DNA of 56,141 bases, from positions 1 through 56,141 of the forward strand of contig JAJXVT010000006.1 of assembly GCA_021781995.1 (NCBI GenBank). The letters run 5' to 3'. Positions 25,382-33,865 of the stretch are shown here, in pieces. A program made the translations under genes and the position numbers. The stretch is from a bacterium. Its GTDB lineage: Bacteria > Chlamydiota > Chlamydiia > Chlamydiales > SM23-39. The notes under the pieces were generated by a model. It was not told the origin of the DNA, did no database searches, and saw only the letters and a program-made list of their open reading frames with translations. Each line of letters starts with the position of its first letter. Position 1 is the first letter of the stretch.

Positions 25382-26868
25382 AAACAATCATAGCACAACG
25401 TCTTTTGCGACGAGCGAACCTCGCATGTGAAATAGAGTTGCAAGATTTGTTAGCTCAAGTACTTAAATCCGCAATAGAAGGTTCTTTGAATATTTCACAG
25501 GATTTGCTATCTAAAATTCCAAGCGCATTATGGAGTGATGGTAGCGACGGAAATAAGCCCTTTGTTATTCATGAGGGTAAGCTGTATCTGCAAAAAAATT
25601 GGGAAATAGAACGTCGAACCTTGAAGAAAATCGATGAACTGAGATCTCGTGCAGTGCCTTCAGTAAGTGTCGAGACGGTGTATCAAAATAGCTTGCATCT
25701 GTTTAAAAATGTCTTGCAACCAGCTCAAAATCAAGCGTTACAACAACTCTTTTATGAATCATTTGGGATATTGACAGGTGGACCGGGAACGGGCAAAACT
25801 TACACTGCAAGTCGCTTGATCTATTTGTTAGGCTCTTCATCATCGAAGCCGTTTAGAGTCGCCATTGCTGCCCCTACGGGTAAAGCGGCGGCTCATTTTG
25901 AAAGTTCATTAAAAAGCATTTCTGATTTGCCTGAGAATTTAACTTTAATTTCGACTACCCTGCATCGCCTATTGCATTTGTCGCCTAATGTAAATCGCTT
26001 TACATCAACACAAACAATAGATGCTGATTTGGTGATTGTAGATGAGGCTTCTATGCTGGATCTTTCGCTGCTGCTTCATTTATTATTGGCTATTGGACCC
26101 CAAACCCGGTTGTTGCTTTTGGGGGATCCAGATCAACTTCCTCCAGTGGAATCTGCAAGTTTATTTCCTCGCCTAGCAAAGCTTTACGGCCATAAATTAG
26201 AACGCTCAATGCGAATGGGAGATCAAGATCTTGTTTCATTGGCTCAGGCGATCAATCGATCGGATAGAGCATGGTTATTGCGATGGTTAGCAGAACATCC
26301 CATAAATTTGGATATTTCCGTGACTGGTAGGGATAAATTGGTGGCTTGGCTTTACCAGTTATTGCCAAATCCTTTATTCGAACAATATCCAGATCCAGTA
26401 GCCTGTTTAGCGGTGCAAAAAAAAATACGTGTTTTAGGAGGATTGCGGCAGGGACCATTAGGTATCGATGAATTAAATCGTTTGTTATTGGAACAGTATC
26501 TTGCGGCAGGCAGAGAATGGATGGCAATACCCATTTTAATCGCCAAAAATGATCAGCGTCAAAATCTTTTTAACGGCACTTCGGGTGTGTTGATCCGTAG
26601 AAAAGGGCATCGGTTTGGTAAAGCCTATTTTGAGGGAAGAGAGCCGATTTCGGAAATGGCATTACCTCATTTTGAAACGGCATTTTGTATTTCGGTTCAT
26701 AAAAGTCAAGGAAGTGAATTTGAAGAAGTGATAGCTTTTTTTCAACCCGGAAGTGAACGTTTTGGTAAAGAAGCTTTGTATACAGCCGTAACTAGAGCGA
26801 AACAAAAAGCTTCTTTAGTGATTAACGAAGAGACTTTGCAAAACATGTTTCGAAGTGAAGGGATCTAA
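25369..26868 (+). CDS. recD: Exodeoxyribonuclease V alpha subunit (5'-3' helicase)
   Basis: The 499-residue RecD carries Walker A GGPGTGKTYTASRLIYLLG, Walker B LVIVDEASMLDLSLL, motif III LLLLGDPDQLPPVESASLFP, and C-terminal CISVHKSQGSEFEEVI with AVTRAKQKASLV. The N-terminal part is short compared with E. coli RecD (608). It completes a recC-recB-recD operon, a different arrangement from E. coli's recC-ptrA-recB-recD. The gene ends in a hairpin shared with the convergent rpsT. Confidence 0.93.
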   Translation: MAELETIIAQRLLRRANLACEIELQDLLAQVLKSAIEGSLNISQDLLSKIPSALWSDGSDGNKPFVIHEGKLYLQKNWEIERRTLKKIDELRSRAVPSVSVETVYQNSLHLFKNVLQPAQNQALQQLFYESFGILTGGPGTGKTYTASRLIYLLGSSSSKPFRVAIAAPTGKAAAHFESSLKSISDLPENLTLISTTLHRLLHLSPNVNRFTSTQTIDADLVIVDEASMLDLSLLLHLLLAIGPQTRLLLLGDPDQLPPVESASLFPRLAKLYGHKLERSMRMGDQDLVSLAQAINRSDRAWLLRWLAEHPINLDISVTGRDKLVAWLYQLLPNPLFEQYPDPVACLAVQKKIRVLGGLRQGPLGIDELNRLLLEQYLAAGREWMAIPILIAKNDQRQNLFNGTSGVLIRRKGHRFGKAYFEGREPISEMALPHFETAFCISVHKSQGSEFEEVIAFFQPGSERFGKEALYTAVTRAKQKASLVINEETLQNMFRSEGI

Positions 26869-26878
26869 AGATCCCTTC
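26857..26878. terminator. Hairpin between convergent recD and rpsT
   Basis: A perfect 9-bp stem GAAGGGATC / GATCCCTTC with a TAAA loop that includes the recD stop. The trailing T-run is weak (TAATTT), so termination is plausible rather than certain. It sits 4 nt from the rpsT stop and could serve both strands. Confidence 0.45.
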
Positions 26879-26882
26879 TAAT

Positions 26883-27173
26883 TTAAATGCGAGCACTTAA
26901 ACGGGCTTTTGTGCGAGATGCTTTGTTTACTTTGAAAACACCAGTTTTAACTCCACGATCCATTAAGCTAAATACGTCATTGAGCTTGGATTGAACGGAG
27001 CTTGCCTCTTCTTTTGTAGCCAGAGCTTGTTCAAAGCCGCGGATTGCGGTCAAAACTTTTGCTCTATATGAGCGATTAGATAGACGGCGTTTTTCGTTCT
27101 GTAACGCTCTTTTTTGAGCGGAAGGACGTTTTGTTTTTGCAGTTTTTTTATTGGCAGCTTTAGGTTGGGCCAT
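26883..27173 (-). CDS. rpsT: 30S ribosomal protein S20
   Basis: The 96-residue, very basic protein begins MAQPKAANKKTAKTKRPSAQ and contains the S20 hallmark KRALQNEKRRLSNRSYRAKV. It binds 16S rRNA early in 30S assembly. I chose the ATG at 27173, preceded by AAGGGG; an ATG at 27194 would add seven residues without a better site. It has a strong promoter about 30 nt upstream and is convergent with recD. Confidence 0.95.
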   Translation of the reverse strand: MAQPKAANKKTAKTKRPSAQKRALQNEKRRLSNRSYRAKVLTAIRGFEQALATKEEASSVQSKLNDVFSLMDRGVKTGVFKVNKASRTKARLSARI

Positions 27174-27202
27174 AGTTCCCCTTAAGAGTTTCAAAAGGCA
27201 AC

Positions 27203-27231
27203 ACTATAGTCGTTTCAGGGAAAAACGACAA
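27203..27231 (-). promoter_or_regulatory. rpsT promoter
   Basis: Minus strand TTGTCG (27226-27231), 17-bp spacer, TATAGT (27203-27208). The leader is about 24 nt and contains AAGGGG. Confidence 0.65.
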
Positions 27232-27297
27232 GAAAAATCCCCTTAAATATCTTCGGATCTTGAATCATTTTCGATATTATAGTTAAAATTGGCGAGC

Positions 27298-27690
27298 ATG
27301 GGATTCAGTCAATATTCTAAATCTTGTGTTTTTTTTCAGATGACGCTGCCTGAAACCGGCAGTTACAAACGGATTTTAATCTTATTTTTTGAGATTTTGG
27401 CAACAATTCCTCTTGCATTGATTGTTAAGTGTTTACGTACGTTTAGTCGCGCGATGGCGTTGTTGCTGGCAAGTAGCTTTGTGGTTTTGAGCGGCTCGCT
27501 TTCTTCGACAGCGAGAACTTTCTTTATTCAAAGAGTTCAATCTCTTGCAGTAGACGTGGCTGATTGGCTTTTATGGCCATTTTCCGTAGTGGTGTGCTTG
27601 TGCCGGCTATTGCTTGCAGCGATTATTCATCCGATTCTTTACTGTGATTCGGCTGCAAATCTGGCAGATCCCTCAAACCCGCAAAGTTAA
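27298..27690 (+). CDS. Small membrane protein, Inc-like hydrophobic hairpin (uncertain)
   Basis: A frame of about 130 residues from ATG 27298. A TTG at 27289 and an ATG at 27340 are alternative starts. ILILFFEILATIPLALIVKC and AMALLLASSFVVLSGSL are two hydrophobic stretches separated by a short basic loop (LRTFSR), a bilobed pattern found in chlamydial inclusion-membrane (Inc) proteins. A third stretch lies near WLLWPFSVVVCLCRLLLAAI. No clear ribosome site or homologue is recognised. It is divergent from rpsT and convergent with the CoiA-like gene, with 12 nt between stops. Confidence 0.45.
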   Translation: MGFSQYSKSCVFFQMTLPETGSYKRILILFFEILATIPLALIVKCLRTFSRAMALLLASSFVVLSGSLSSTARTFFIQRVQSLAVDVADWLLWPFSVVVCLCRLLLAAIIHPILYCDSAANLADPSNPQS

Positions 27691-27702
27691 CTCCAGCTGA
27701 TT

Positions 27703-28575
27703 CTATCGCTTTTCTGCCGCTTTTTCCATGAGCCAAAATAAAAACAATCCAAACGGCTCTAAAATCCATTTTAAAACATGTTCTTGAATCATGCCCCGTT
27801 TCTGGGCCTTTGTTGCTTGAAATTGCAATTCCAAAGCTCGAAAATTTTGCATGACGAGTTGATAAGTGGAAAATTGGACCGTGAGCTTGGCCCTATGGAT
27901 TAGGTCTCCGTGGAAATAAAGCATTCCAATGCGAGCTTTTGTCACAATTTGCTCTGGAAGATGCTCTGGTTTCCAGTCTATGCAAGTTAATATTTGAGGG
28001 GAATTGAGAGCGATCGGAAGGCGCTTGCCTCTGAAATTTCTTTGAGTATCGTAAAACATTTCAAATTGGTCGTAAAAAAAGGGCTTTTCTTGTTTTCGAA
28101 GCGTTGCGTAATAGCATGTTGAATTGCGAATCAATTTCTCAGCTGGTTTCAGCATTTTTCGGTTATACAGATGGTCGTCGAGAATCCAGACGATTTTATA
28201 ACCAAGCTTTTCGTAATCGTGGATTCGGCTCTGCGCTTCATGCGGGCTCATGAGTGAACATTGGATTTCAAAGATAATTTTTGCTGGCTTCCACAGCACA
28301 TCTGCTACTCGATTGACCTCTAAAAACGGATATTCGATAAAGGCTTCCCCGGGCGGTAGCATCGCTTGTATAAATAATTGGGCTAGCATGTGGTCTTCGC
28401 TCTTGCTATACAAGCGGCAGGTAGGAGATTTTCCTAAGTGGTAATAATGAGGGACGCGAAAAGGCCCTTTTCTAACTTGGACGGGCGATTTGCAACCTGC
28501 ACAGCGATAAATTTTTTTTTCTTTTGCCTCAGCTGCATAGACGAGACGGGCTTCATCTAGTGCGTAAAGAGCCAT
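27703..28575 (-). CDS. CoiA-like competence protein/nuclease
   Basis: The 290-residue protein matches the CoiA layout. There is an N-terminal zinc-ribbon-like region (Cys25, Cys28, His43, His46, Cys53 in YRCAGCKSPV and VPHYYHLGKSPTC). A PD-(D/E)XK-type nuclease core follows: RVADVLWKPAKIIFEIQCS (Asp92, Glu103, Gln105), then an helix with SRIHDYEKLGYKIVWIL. In streptococci CoiA acts with RecA during transformation. Presence here suggests a role in DNA uptake or recombination, which is inference. It is divergent from rpoD. Confidence 0.75.
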   Translation of the reverse strand: MALYALDEARLVYAAEAKEKKIYRCAGCKSPVQVRKGPFRVPHYYHLGKSPTCRLYSKSEDHMLAQLFIQAMLPPGEAFIEYPFLEVNRVADVLWKPAKIIFEIQCSLMSPHEAQSRIHDYEKLGYKIVWILDDHLYNRKMLKPAEKLIRNSTCYYATLRKQEKPFFYDQFEMFYDTQRNFRGKRLPIALNSPQILTCIDWKPEHLPEQIVTKARIGMLYFHGDLIHRAKLTVQFSTYQLVMQNFRALELQFQATKAQKRGMIQEHVLKWILEPFGLFLFWLMEKAAEKR

Positions 28576-28691
28576 TGAGACTTGCTTTTTATGTTGAAGA
28601 TTATATGATGTTGACAGAAAGGGTGGGTTCTGTCCAGACTATTTTAGTCTTTTTGTTCAAATTTGCCACCCGACCCCTTGTTTAGGAGACC

Positions 28692-30350
28692 ATGAACGCT
28701 ACTACATCTTTTAGCAACCCACAGCATCAGCAAAAAATCGAAGAACTCGTTGCTATCGCAAAAGAGCAGGGATTTCTCACATATGAAGAGATCAATGACA
28801 TCCTTCCCATGACTTTTGATTCCCCGGAGCAGATCGATCAAGTTTTGATCTATCTGAGCGGAATGGACATTCAGATTCTCAATCAGGCTGAAGTCGAAAG
28901 ACAAAAAGAAAGAAAAAAAGAAGCGAAAGAGCTTGAAGGACTCCCTAAGCGCACCGAAGGTACGTCAGACGATCCCGTTCGAATGTACCTTAAGGAAATG
29001 GGATCCGTTCCTCTTTTAACTCGAGAAGAAGAAGTCGAAATTTCAAAGAGAATCGAAAAAGCTCAAATTCAAATTGAAAAAATTATTATGAGGTTTCGGT
29101 ATTCAATTCGTGAAGCAATTTCGATTTCTCATTATTTAATTACAGGTAAAGAGCGATTCGACAAGATCATTTCAGAGAAAGAAGTGGCTGATAAGGGACA
29201 ATTTCTCGCTCTGCTCCCTAGGCTGTCGGAGTTAATGAGAAAAGAGGATCAGCTATTTGAGGAATTGTTGGTGCGTTCTCGAGAACAGAGTCTAAAAAAA
29301 GAAGAGCGTGCGGACCTGTTAGAAAATATTGAAAAATCTCGCATCCGATCCCAGGCTTATTTGCGTAGATTTTGTTGCCGCCATAATGTGATTGAAGATT
29401 TTGGCGAGATGATTTTGTCTGGTTACGATCGTTTTTTATTTTTGGAAAAAGAAATTCAAGAATTAACCCCAAGAGCTGAAAAAAATAAATTTGCCGCTGC
29501 AAAATTAGCTGCAGCTAAACGCAAATTGTATAAACGCGAATTGGCTGCTGGACGTAATTTAGAAGAATTTAAGAAAGATGTTCGCATGCTTCAGCGATGG
29601 ATGGATAAAAGCCAGGAAGCAAAGCGCGAGATGGTTGAATCGAACTTGCGTTTAGTAATATCGATCGCTAAAAAATATACAAACCGCGGACTTTCATTCC
29701 TCGACCTCATACAAGAGGGAAATATGGGGCTTATGAAGGCGGTCGAAAAATTTGAATATCGCCGTGGATATAAATTTTCTACATATGCAACGTGGTGGAT
29801 TCGTCAAGCTGTAACAAGGGCGATTGCTGATCAGGCTCGTACAATTCGTATTCCCGTACACATGATTGAAACGATCAATAAAGTGTTGCGTGGCGCTAAA
29901 AAGTTGATGATGGAAACTGGGCGGGAACCGACTCCAGAAGAGTTGGCCAATGAACTTGGACTCACTCCAGAACGGGTACGGGAAATTTATAAAATCGCTC
30001 AGCACCCCATTTCACTGCAGGCTGAGGTTGGAGATGGCGGAGAAAGTCAATTTGGCGATTTCTTGGAAGATACAGCTATAGAGTCCCCTGCTGAAGCGAC
30101 TGGTTATGCTATTTTAAAAGATAAAATGGGAGAAGTTCTTTCGACTTTAACGGATCGGGAGAGGACTGTCCTTATTGAACGCTTTGGGTTATTGGATGGC
30201 AAACCTAAAACTTTAGAGGAAGTGGGTGTGCGATTTAAGGTAACGCGCGAGCGGGTTCGTCAAATTGAGGCAAAAGCTTTGCGAAAAATGCGGCATCCTA
30301 CTCGTTCTAAGCAACTCCAGGCATTCCTCGACTTGCTTGAAGGCGAGTAG
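28692..30350 (+). CDS. rpoD: Major RNA polymerase sigma factor (sigma-66/sigma-70)
   Basis: The 552-residue primary sigma factor has region 1.2 [20 protein letters not shown], region 2 [20 protein letters not shown] and the -10 recognition helix [20 protein letters not shown], region 3 [20 protein letters not shown], and the -35-binding helix [20 protein letters not shown]. The length is like chlamydial sigma-66. RBS TAGGAG precedes the ATG. Promoters noted in this window fit its expected TTGACA/TATAAT specificity. Confidence 0.97.
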   Translation: MNATTSFSNPQHQQKIEELVAIAKEQGFLTYEEINDILPMTFDSPEQIDQVLIYLSGMDIQILNQAEVERQKERKKEAKELEGLPKRTEGTSDDPVRMYLKEMGSVPLLTREEEVEISKRIEKAQIQIEKIIMRFRYSIREAISISHYLITGKERFDKIISEKEVADKGQFLALLPRLSELMRKEDQLFEELLVRSREQSLKKEERADLLENIEKSRIRSQAYLRRFCCRHNVIEDFGEMILSGYDRFLFLEKEIQELTPRAEKNKFAAAKLAAAKRKLYKRELAAGRNLEEFKKDVRMLQRWMDKSQEAKREMVESNLRLVISIAKKYTNRGLSFLDLIQEGNMGLMKAVEKFEYRRGYKFSTYATWWIRQAVTRAIADQARTIRIPVHMIETINKVLRGAKKLMMETGREPTPEELANELGLTPERVREIYKIAQHPISLQAEVGDGGESQFGDFLEDTAIESPAEATGYAILKDKMGEVLSTLTDRERTVLIERFGLLDGKPKTLEEVGVRFKVTRERVRQIEAKALRKMRHPTRSKQLQAFLDLLEGE

Positions 30351-30513
30351 AGGAGCGCTTTCAAACAAAGAGTTTCTAGATCGGAATATGGTCGGGACTT
30401 CGATTGCTACAAAATCTCTCAGTAACGAACTTTTTGTAAATCTACAGCAACTTCAAGACGGGCGCAAAATTAGCTAATCTGATAAAAGATAATGTCTGCG
30501 GTTAAGGGGAATT

Positions 30514-30586
30514 TGGAGCGTATCGGATTCGAACCGATGGCCTCAACAATGCCATTGTTGCGCTCTACCAACTGAGCTAACGCCCC
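30514..30586 (-). tRNA. tRNA-Ala (anticodon GGC)
   Basis: The 73-nt cloverleaf on the minus strand has acceptor stem GGGGCGT/ACGCTCC with one G-U pair, D arm GCTC/GAGC, anticodon stem CAACA/TGTTG with loop ATGGCAT (anticodon GGC, reading GCC/GCU), and T arm ATCGG-TTCGAAT-CCGAT. CCA is not encoded. A promoter lies directly upstream. Confidence 0.97.
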
Positions 30587-30598
30587 TTATGGGTTACA

Positions 30599-30627
30599 AT
30601 TCTATGCACACACTGCATTAAGATCAA
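30599..30627 (-). promoter_or_regulatory. tRNA-Ala promoter
   Basis: Minus strand TTGATC (30622-30627), 17 bp, TAGAAT (30599-30604), ending 12 nt before the mature tRNA 5' end. Confidence 0.65.
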
Positions 30628-30635
30628 GGTGGGAT

Positions 30636-31823
30636 ATGTTTTTTGATCAGATCACTGCTGGCGCTCCTGACCCAGTCTTTGGGTGGTTGTCTGCCTATAA
30701 AAATGATTCACGTCTTCAAAAAATCAATTTAATTGTTGGCTCATATAAAAATGATGCCTTGCAAAGCCCTGTGCTGCCGTCTGTGCAAAAGGCTCAAGCT
30801 ACTGTTGGCATTGTTGCTGATTATTTGCCTATCGATGGTTTGGAAGAGTTTTATGAGCAAATTGGTCATTTATGTTTTGGTTCTGTGCTTTGGAATCGAG
30901 CTAGAGAACGGATTTATGCAGGCCAAGCTGTTGGGGGAACGGGAGCTTTACGAGTAGGCGCGGAATTTTTAAAACAAGAACTAGGGTCTCATTTTGCGCT
31001 ACCTTCTCCTACTTGGCCAACGCATCATTCTCTTACAATGAGGGTGGGAGGCATGGTGCATGTTTTGCCCTACTATAATCATTCTCTGCATGGCATTGAT
31101 CGCGCGGCTTATTTTCAAGCTTTGGAAAAATTGCCAGCTAAAACAACTGTTCTTTTTCATGCATGTTGCCATAATCCAACAGGTTGCGATTTGCCTTTGG
31201 CGGTATGGAAAGAAATTTCAGATTTATGTAAGGCTAAACAGCTCTTCCCATTTTTTGATTTTGCTTATCAGGGCTTTGGCGATGGAATTGATGAAGATGC
31301 AGCGGCTGTGCGTTTATTTTTGGAGCAAGAACATGAAATGCTGGTGGCTTATTCATGTTCTAAAAACTTTAGTTTGTATTCAGAAAGGGTTGGGGCTTTG
31401 TTTATCGTGTCTTCAAATTCTCAGATGAAACAAAATATTGGCAGTCAGGTTCGTAGGATTATGCGCAATCTTTACTCAAACCCTCCAGCGCATGGGGCAA
31501 AAATCGCTACTGCGATTTTGACCAACAAAGAGCTAACTTGTATGTGGCGTGCGGATTTGGCGAATATGCGTAGTACGATAGAACATAAAAGACGAAACTT
31601 GGCTGAAGCATTGCATCGACATTCGCAAAAAAACGATTTTCGGTTTATTCTCGATCACAAAGGTATGTTTTCGTATTTAGATTTGACAGCTGAGCAGGTA
31701 GCTAAACTGATTACTGAATATGGGATTTATACATTAGACAGCGGACGAATTAATATTGCTGGATTAAATTCTGATAATTTTGAATATTTTATCCGCGCTA
31801 TAACTGAGGTGTGTGAGTTGTGA
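30636..31823 (+). CDS. tyrB: Aromatic/aspartate aminotransferase (class I PLP enzyme)
   Basis: The 395-residue fold type I aminotransferase of the AspC/TyrB subfamily transfers amino groups between aromatic or acidic amino acids and 2-oxoglutarate. It has the N-terminal DQITAGAPDPVFGW, GGTGALRVGAEF (PLP phosphate area), FHACCHNPTGCD, FFDFAYQGFGDG, the Schiff-base lysine in SCSKNFSLYSERVG, and the C-terminal SGRINIAGL region with the substrate carboxylate Arg. AAGGTGGG precedes the ATG. Its TGA overlaps the GTG start of mreC. The tyrB-mreC pairing matches C. trachomatis CT637-CT638. Confidence 0.93.
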   Translation: MFFDQITAGAPDPVFGWLSAYKNDSRLQKINLIVGSYKNDALQSPVLPSVQKAQATVGIVADYLPIDGLEEFYEQIGHLCFGSVLWNRARERIYAGQAVGGTGALRVGAEFLKQELGSHFALPSPTWPTHHSLTMRVGGMVHVLPYYNHSLHGIDRAAYFQALEKLPAKTTVLFHACCHNPTGCDLPLAVWKEISDLCKAKQLFPFFDFAYQGFGDGIDEDAAAVRLFLEQEHEMLVAYSCSKNFSLYSERVGALFIVSSNSQMKQNIGSQVRRIMRNLYSNPPAHGAKIATAILTNKELTCMWRADLANMRSTIEHKRRNLAEALHRHSQKNDFRFILDHKGMFSYLDLTAEQVAKLITEYGIYTLDSGRINIAGLNSDNFEYFIRAITEVCEL

Positions 31824-32860
31824 AGCGTTTCTTTTTTGTGTTACCTTTGACTTTGTTGGCTTTGGTTAGTCTTCCGGATGCAGCTTCAGATTGGGTGAGA
31901 GCTAGAGTAGCTGCGGTGGTCGGACCAATGAGTGAGTGGCGACATCGCAATGAAAGTGGTGAGCTGCAAAATTTGCAATTAGAAAATTATCAGCTTCGTT
32001 CTCAACTGGACTTGGTATACGATTGGTTAAGTAATGAAAAGCGCATTTCAGGACAAGCTGACCTATTGAAATCTTTGCAGGCCGTCGTGCCAGATGCGGC
32101 ACTAGTGAGACGCGGTGCGGAAATGAAAAGCATGTTGCAATCTTTGGCTATCGCTGCCCCGGCTCGCATTTTATATCGTGATCCAAGTTCATGGAGTAGC
32201 AGTTGCTGGATTAATATTGGCGAAGAAAATAACCGCGCTCTAGGACAAAAAATCATCTCAAAAAATAGTCCTGTTGTTTCGGGGAATGCTTTAGTAGGTA
32301 TTGTTGAATTTGTGGGTCAAACTCAGTCTCGAGTTCGCTTCATTACCGATTCCGGTTTAAAAACGGCGGTGCGAGCTGTTCGAGGGAGTGTGTTAGAGCG
32401 CGAATTGGGGTTGAGTTTGGACTCTTTGCTCTATCAGCTCAAACGACATAGAGATTATAAAACACATCCTATCGTGCAGGAATTGCTCCAGTTTCAGGTG
32501 CGGTTACCCGTGCAATTTCAAGATGGCTATTTTGCTAAGGGTGAAGTCATGGGTAGTAGCTCCACATATCAAAGAAGTTTGTCATTAGAGTTGAAAGGCA
32601 TTGGGTTCAATTGCGATATTTCAGATGCAGAAGGATCTTCTCGAGATTTGAGAGATCGTTCTGTTTTGCGGCCTGGAGACCTTTTGATTACTTCGGGATT
32701 AGATGGAGTTTTTCCTCCAGGGCTTCGGGTTGGTACGGTTACCAAGGTGGAAGCTCTTCAGGAAGGGGCTTATTTTTATAATTTGAAAGCTCAGCCTTCG
32801 GCAGTAAATATGGCAGATTTATCTTCGGTTTATGTTTTGCCTCCATTAACCACCGAGTAG
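31820..32860 (+). CDS. mreC: MreC-like rod-shape protein
   Basis: The 346-residue protein has one N-terminal membrane segment (about 2-19), a heptad-rich coiled coil (about 45-75), and two beta-barrel subdomains with the MreC-type RDPSSWSSSCWINIGEENNR, SGNALVGIVEFVGQTQSRVR and LRPGDLLITSGLDGVFPPGL. MreC lies in the periplasm and scaffolds MreB and cell-wall enzymes; in chlamydiae this machinery drives polarised division. An insertion of about 60 residues (around 195-255) separates the barrel halves. GTG start, overlapping the tyrB stop. It overlaps the convergent transferase gene by 15 nt. Confidence 0.85.
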   Translation: MKRFFFVLPLTLLALVSLPDAASDWVRARVAAVVGPMSEWRHRNESGELQNLQLENYQLRSQLDLVYDWLSNEKRISGQADLLKSLQAVVPDAALVRRGAEMKSMLQSLAIAAPARILYRDPSSWSSSCWINIGEENNRALGQKIISKNSPVVSGNALVGIVEFVGQTQSRVRFITDSGLKTAVRAVRGSVLERELGLSLDSLLYQLKRHRDYKTHPIVQELLQFQVRLPVQFQDGYFAKGEVMGSSSTYQRSLSLELKGIGFNCDISDAEGSSRDLRDRSVLRPGDLLITSGLDGVFPPGLRVGTVTKVEALQEGAYFYNLKAQPSAVNMADLSSVYVLPPLTTE

Positions 32861-33835
32861 TTTAAGAAAAATACGTTCATACCAGTCGGAATCTGCCTGA
32901 AAGACTTGTTCAAGCAATTGATCGTGCTGACTTGATATTTCTTGAGGCTCGAATACTTTTTGTATTTCATTAACGGTAATTTGAAGGCCGCACCGCATGA
33001 GATGTGCGGATGGATCTGTGTAAGGATCGGTTTTAGATCTCACTGTAAACCACAAGGGCTGTTTGAAGGGTAAAAAATCATAACCAACTGATGATCTATC
33101 TCCTAAATATCCGTTCGCCCGAGATAGCAGTGGATAAATGGGCGGGAAATCCTCGACGAAAACGATGCTTGGCGGCGCTTTTCCTTTCATGTATTCGAGT
33201 TCTGGTGCAAAGCGCATGACAGTATTAGGATGAACCTTGATTAATATATGGCGGTGATTTGGGACGTTTTGTATTAATTTTGGGTATGTTTCCCAAAACA
33301 TGCCGCTGAGCTCTCCATCTTCCCAAGAAGGAGCGTAAAATAAAAATCTTCGGTTTCCAAATTGTTCAGTTAGTAATTTTTCGTAAAATTGACGATGTTT
33401 TTGAAAATACTGGTATCGATAATTGCCTATTTTAATGGTTGGAATTTGAATGTGTTTGGATGCGAGAACTTCGGCCATTTTGGGCCCGTAAATCAATAGA
33501 AAAAGCTCTTGATTAAGAGCTTCAAAGTATGAACGGGTCGCACCTTTATCGGAAAAACCGTGGGGAAGCCAGATTGTCTTCGTGCTAGGTGAGAGAAAAG
33601 GCAATGACCCCATTAGCAAGGTTTTGTTTTCACAACAAATAATAGTCTCCGGTAATTTCTCTTTTAAAGAGAATAAATCAGAATATATAATGTTCAAGTC
33701 TGGGTAAAATCGTTTGCATGAATCTACTATGTCCGGTTCGCAAATAATCAAGGGGCACTTTAATAAGGAGCAGAGAGGCGCTAAATGATCGATGTAGTGT
33801 GGTGAATGATTGAAAATCAGTCCGGCAAAACGCAT
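32846..33835 (-). CDS. CDP-glycerol glycerophosphotransferase-like (TagB/TagF superfamily) protein
   Basis: The 329-residue protein has the GT-B-like fold signatures of this superfamily: TIWLPHGFSDKG, FYAPSWEDGELSGMF, HILIKVHPNTVMRF, and ANGYLGDRSSVGYDFLPFKQ with the Asp-Ser-Ser block that binds the nucleotide-linked substrate. TagB/TagF enzymes transfer glycerol-phosphate in teichoic acids; Gram-negative relatives modify surface glycans. The acceptor is unknown. It is divergent from mutY and stands alone on its strand. Confidence 0.72.
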   Translation of the reverse strand: MRFAGLIFNHSPHYIDHLAPLCSLLKCPLIICEPDIVDSCKRFYPDLNIIYSDLFSLKEKLPETIICCENKTLLMGSLPFLSPSTKTIWLPHGFSDKGATRSYFEALNQELFLLIYGPKMAEVLASKHIQIPTIKIGNYRYQYFQKHRQFYEKLLTEQFGNRRFLFYAPSWEDGELSGMFWETYPKLIQNVPNHRHILIKVHPNTVMRFAPELEYMKGKAPPSIVFVEDFPPIYPLLSRANGYLGDRSSVGYDFLPFKQPLWFTVRSKTDPYTDPSAHLMRCGLQITVNEIQKVFEPQEISSQHDQLLEQVFQADSDWYERIFLKLLGG

Positions 33836-33865
33836 AATGGATAGTATGTCGGATTGCGTTGATTT

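Noticed and set aside
28636-28655. Hairpin AGACTA-TTT-TAGTCT followed by T-run before rpoD
   Set aside because: The stem is only 6 AT-rich pairs, so weak; no matching promoter could be placed to make an attenuator.
30265-30477. 70-residue frame overlapping the rpoD end
   Set aside because: Mostly rpoD in another frame; the remaining part has no ribosome site or recognisable sequence.
33503-33522. Palindrome AAGCTCTTGATTAAGAGCTT in the TagB-like gene
   Set aside because: A single coding-region occurrence; no repeat elsewhere in the window.
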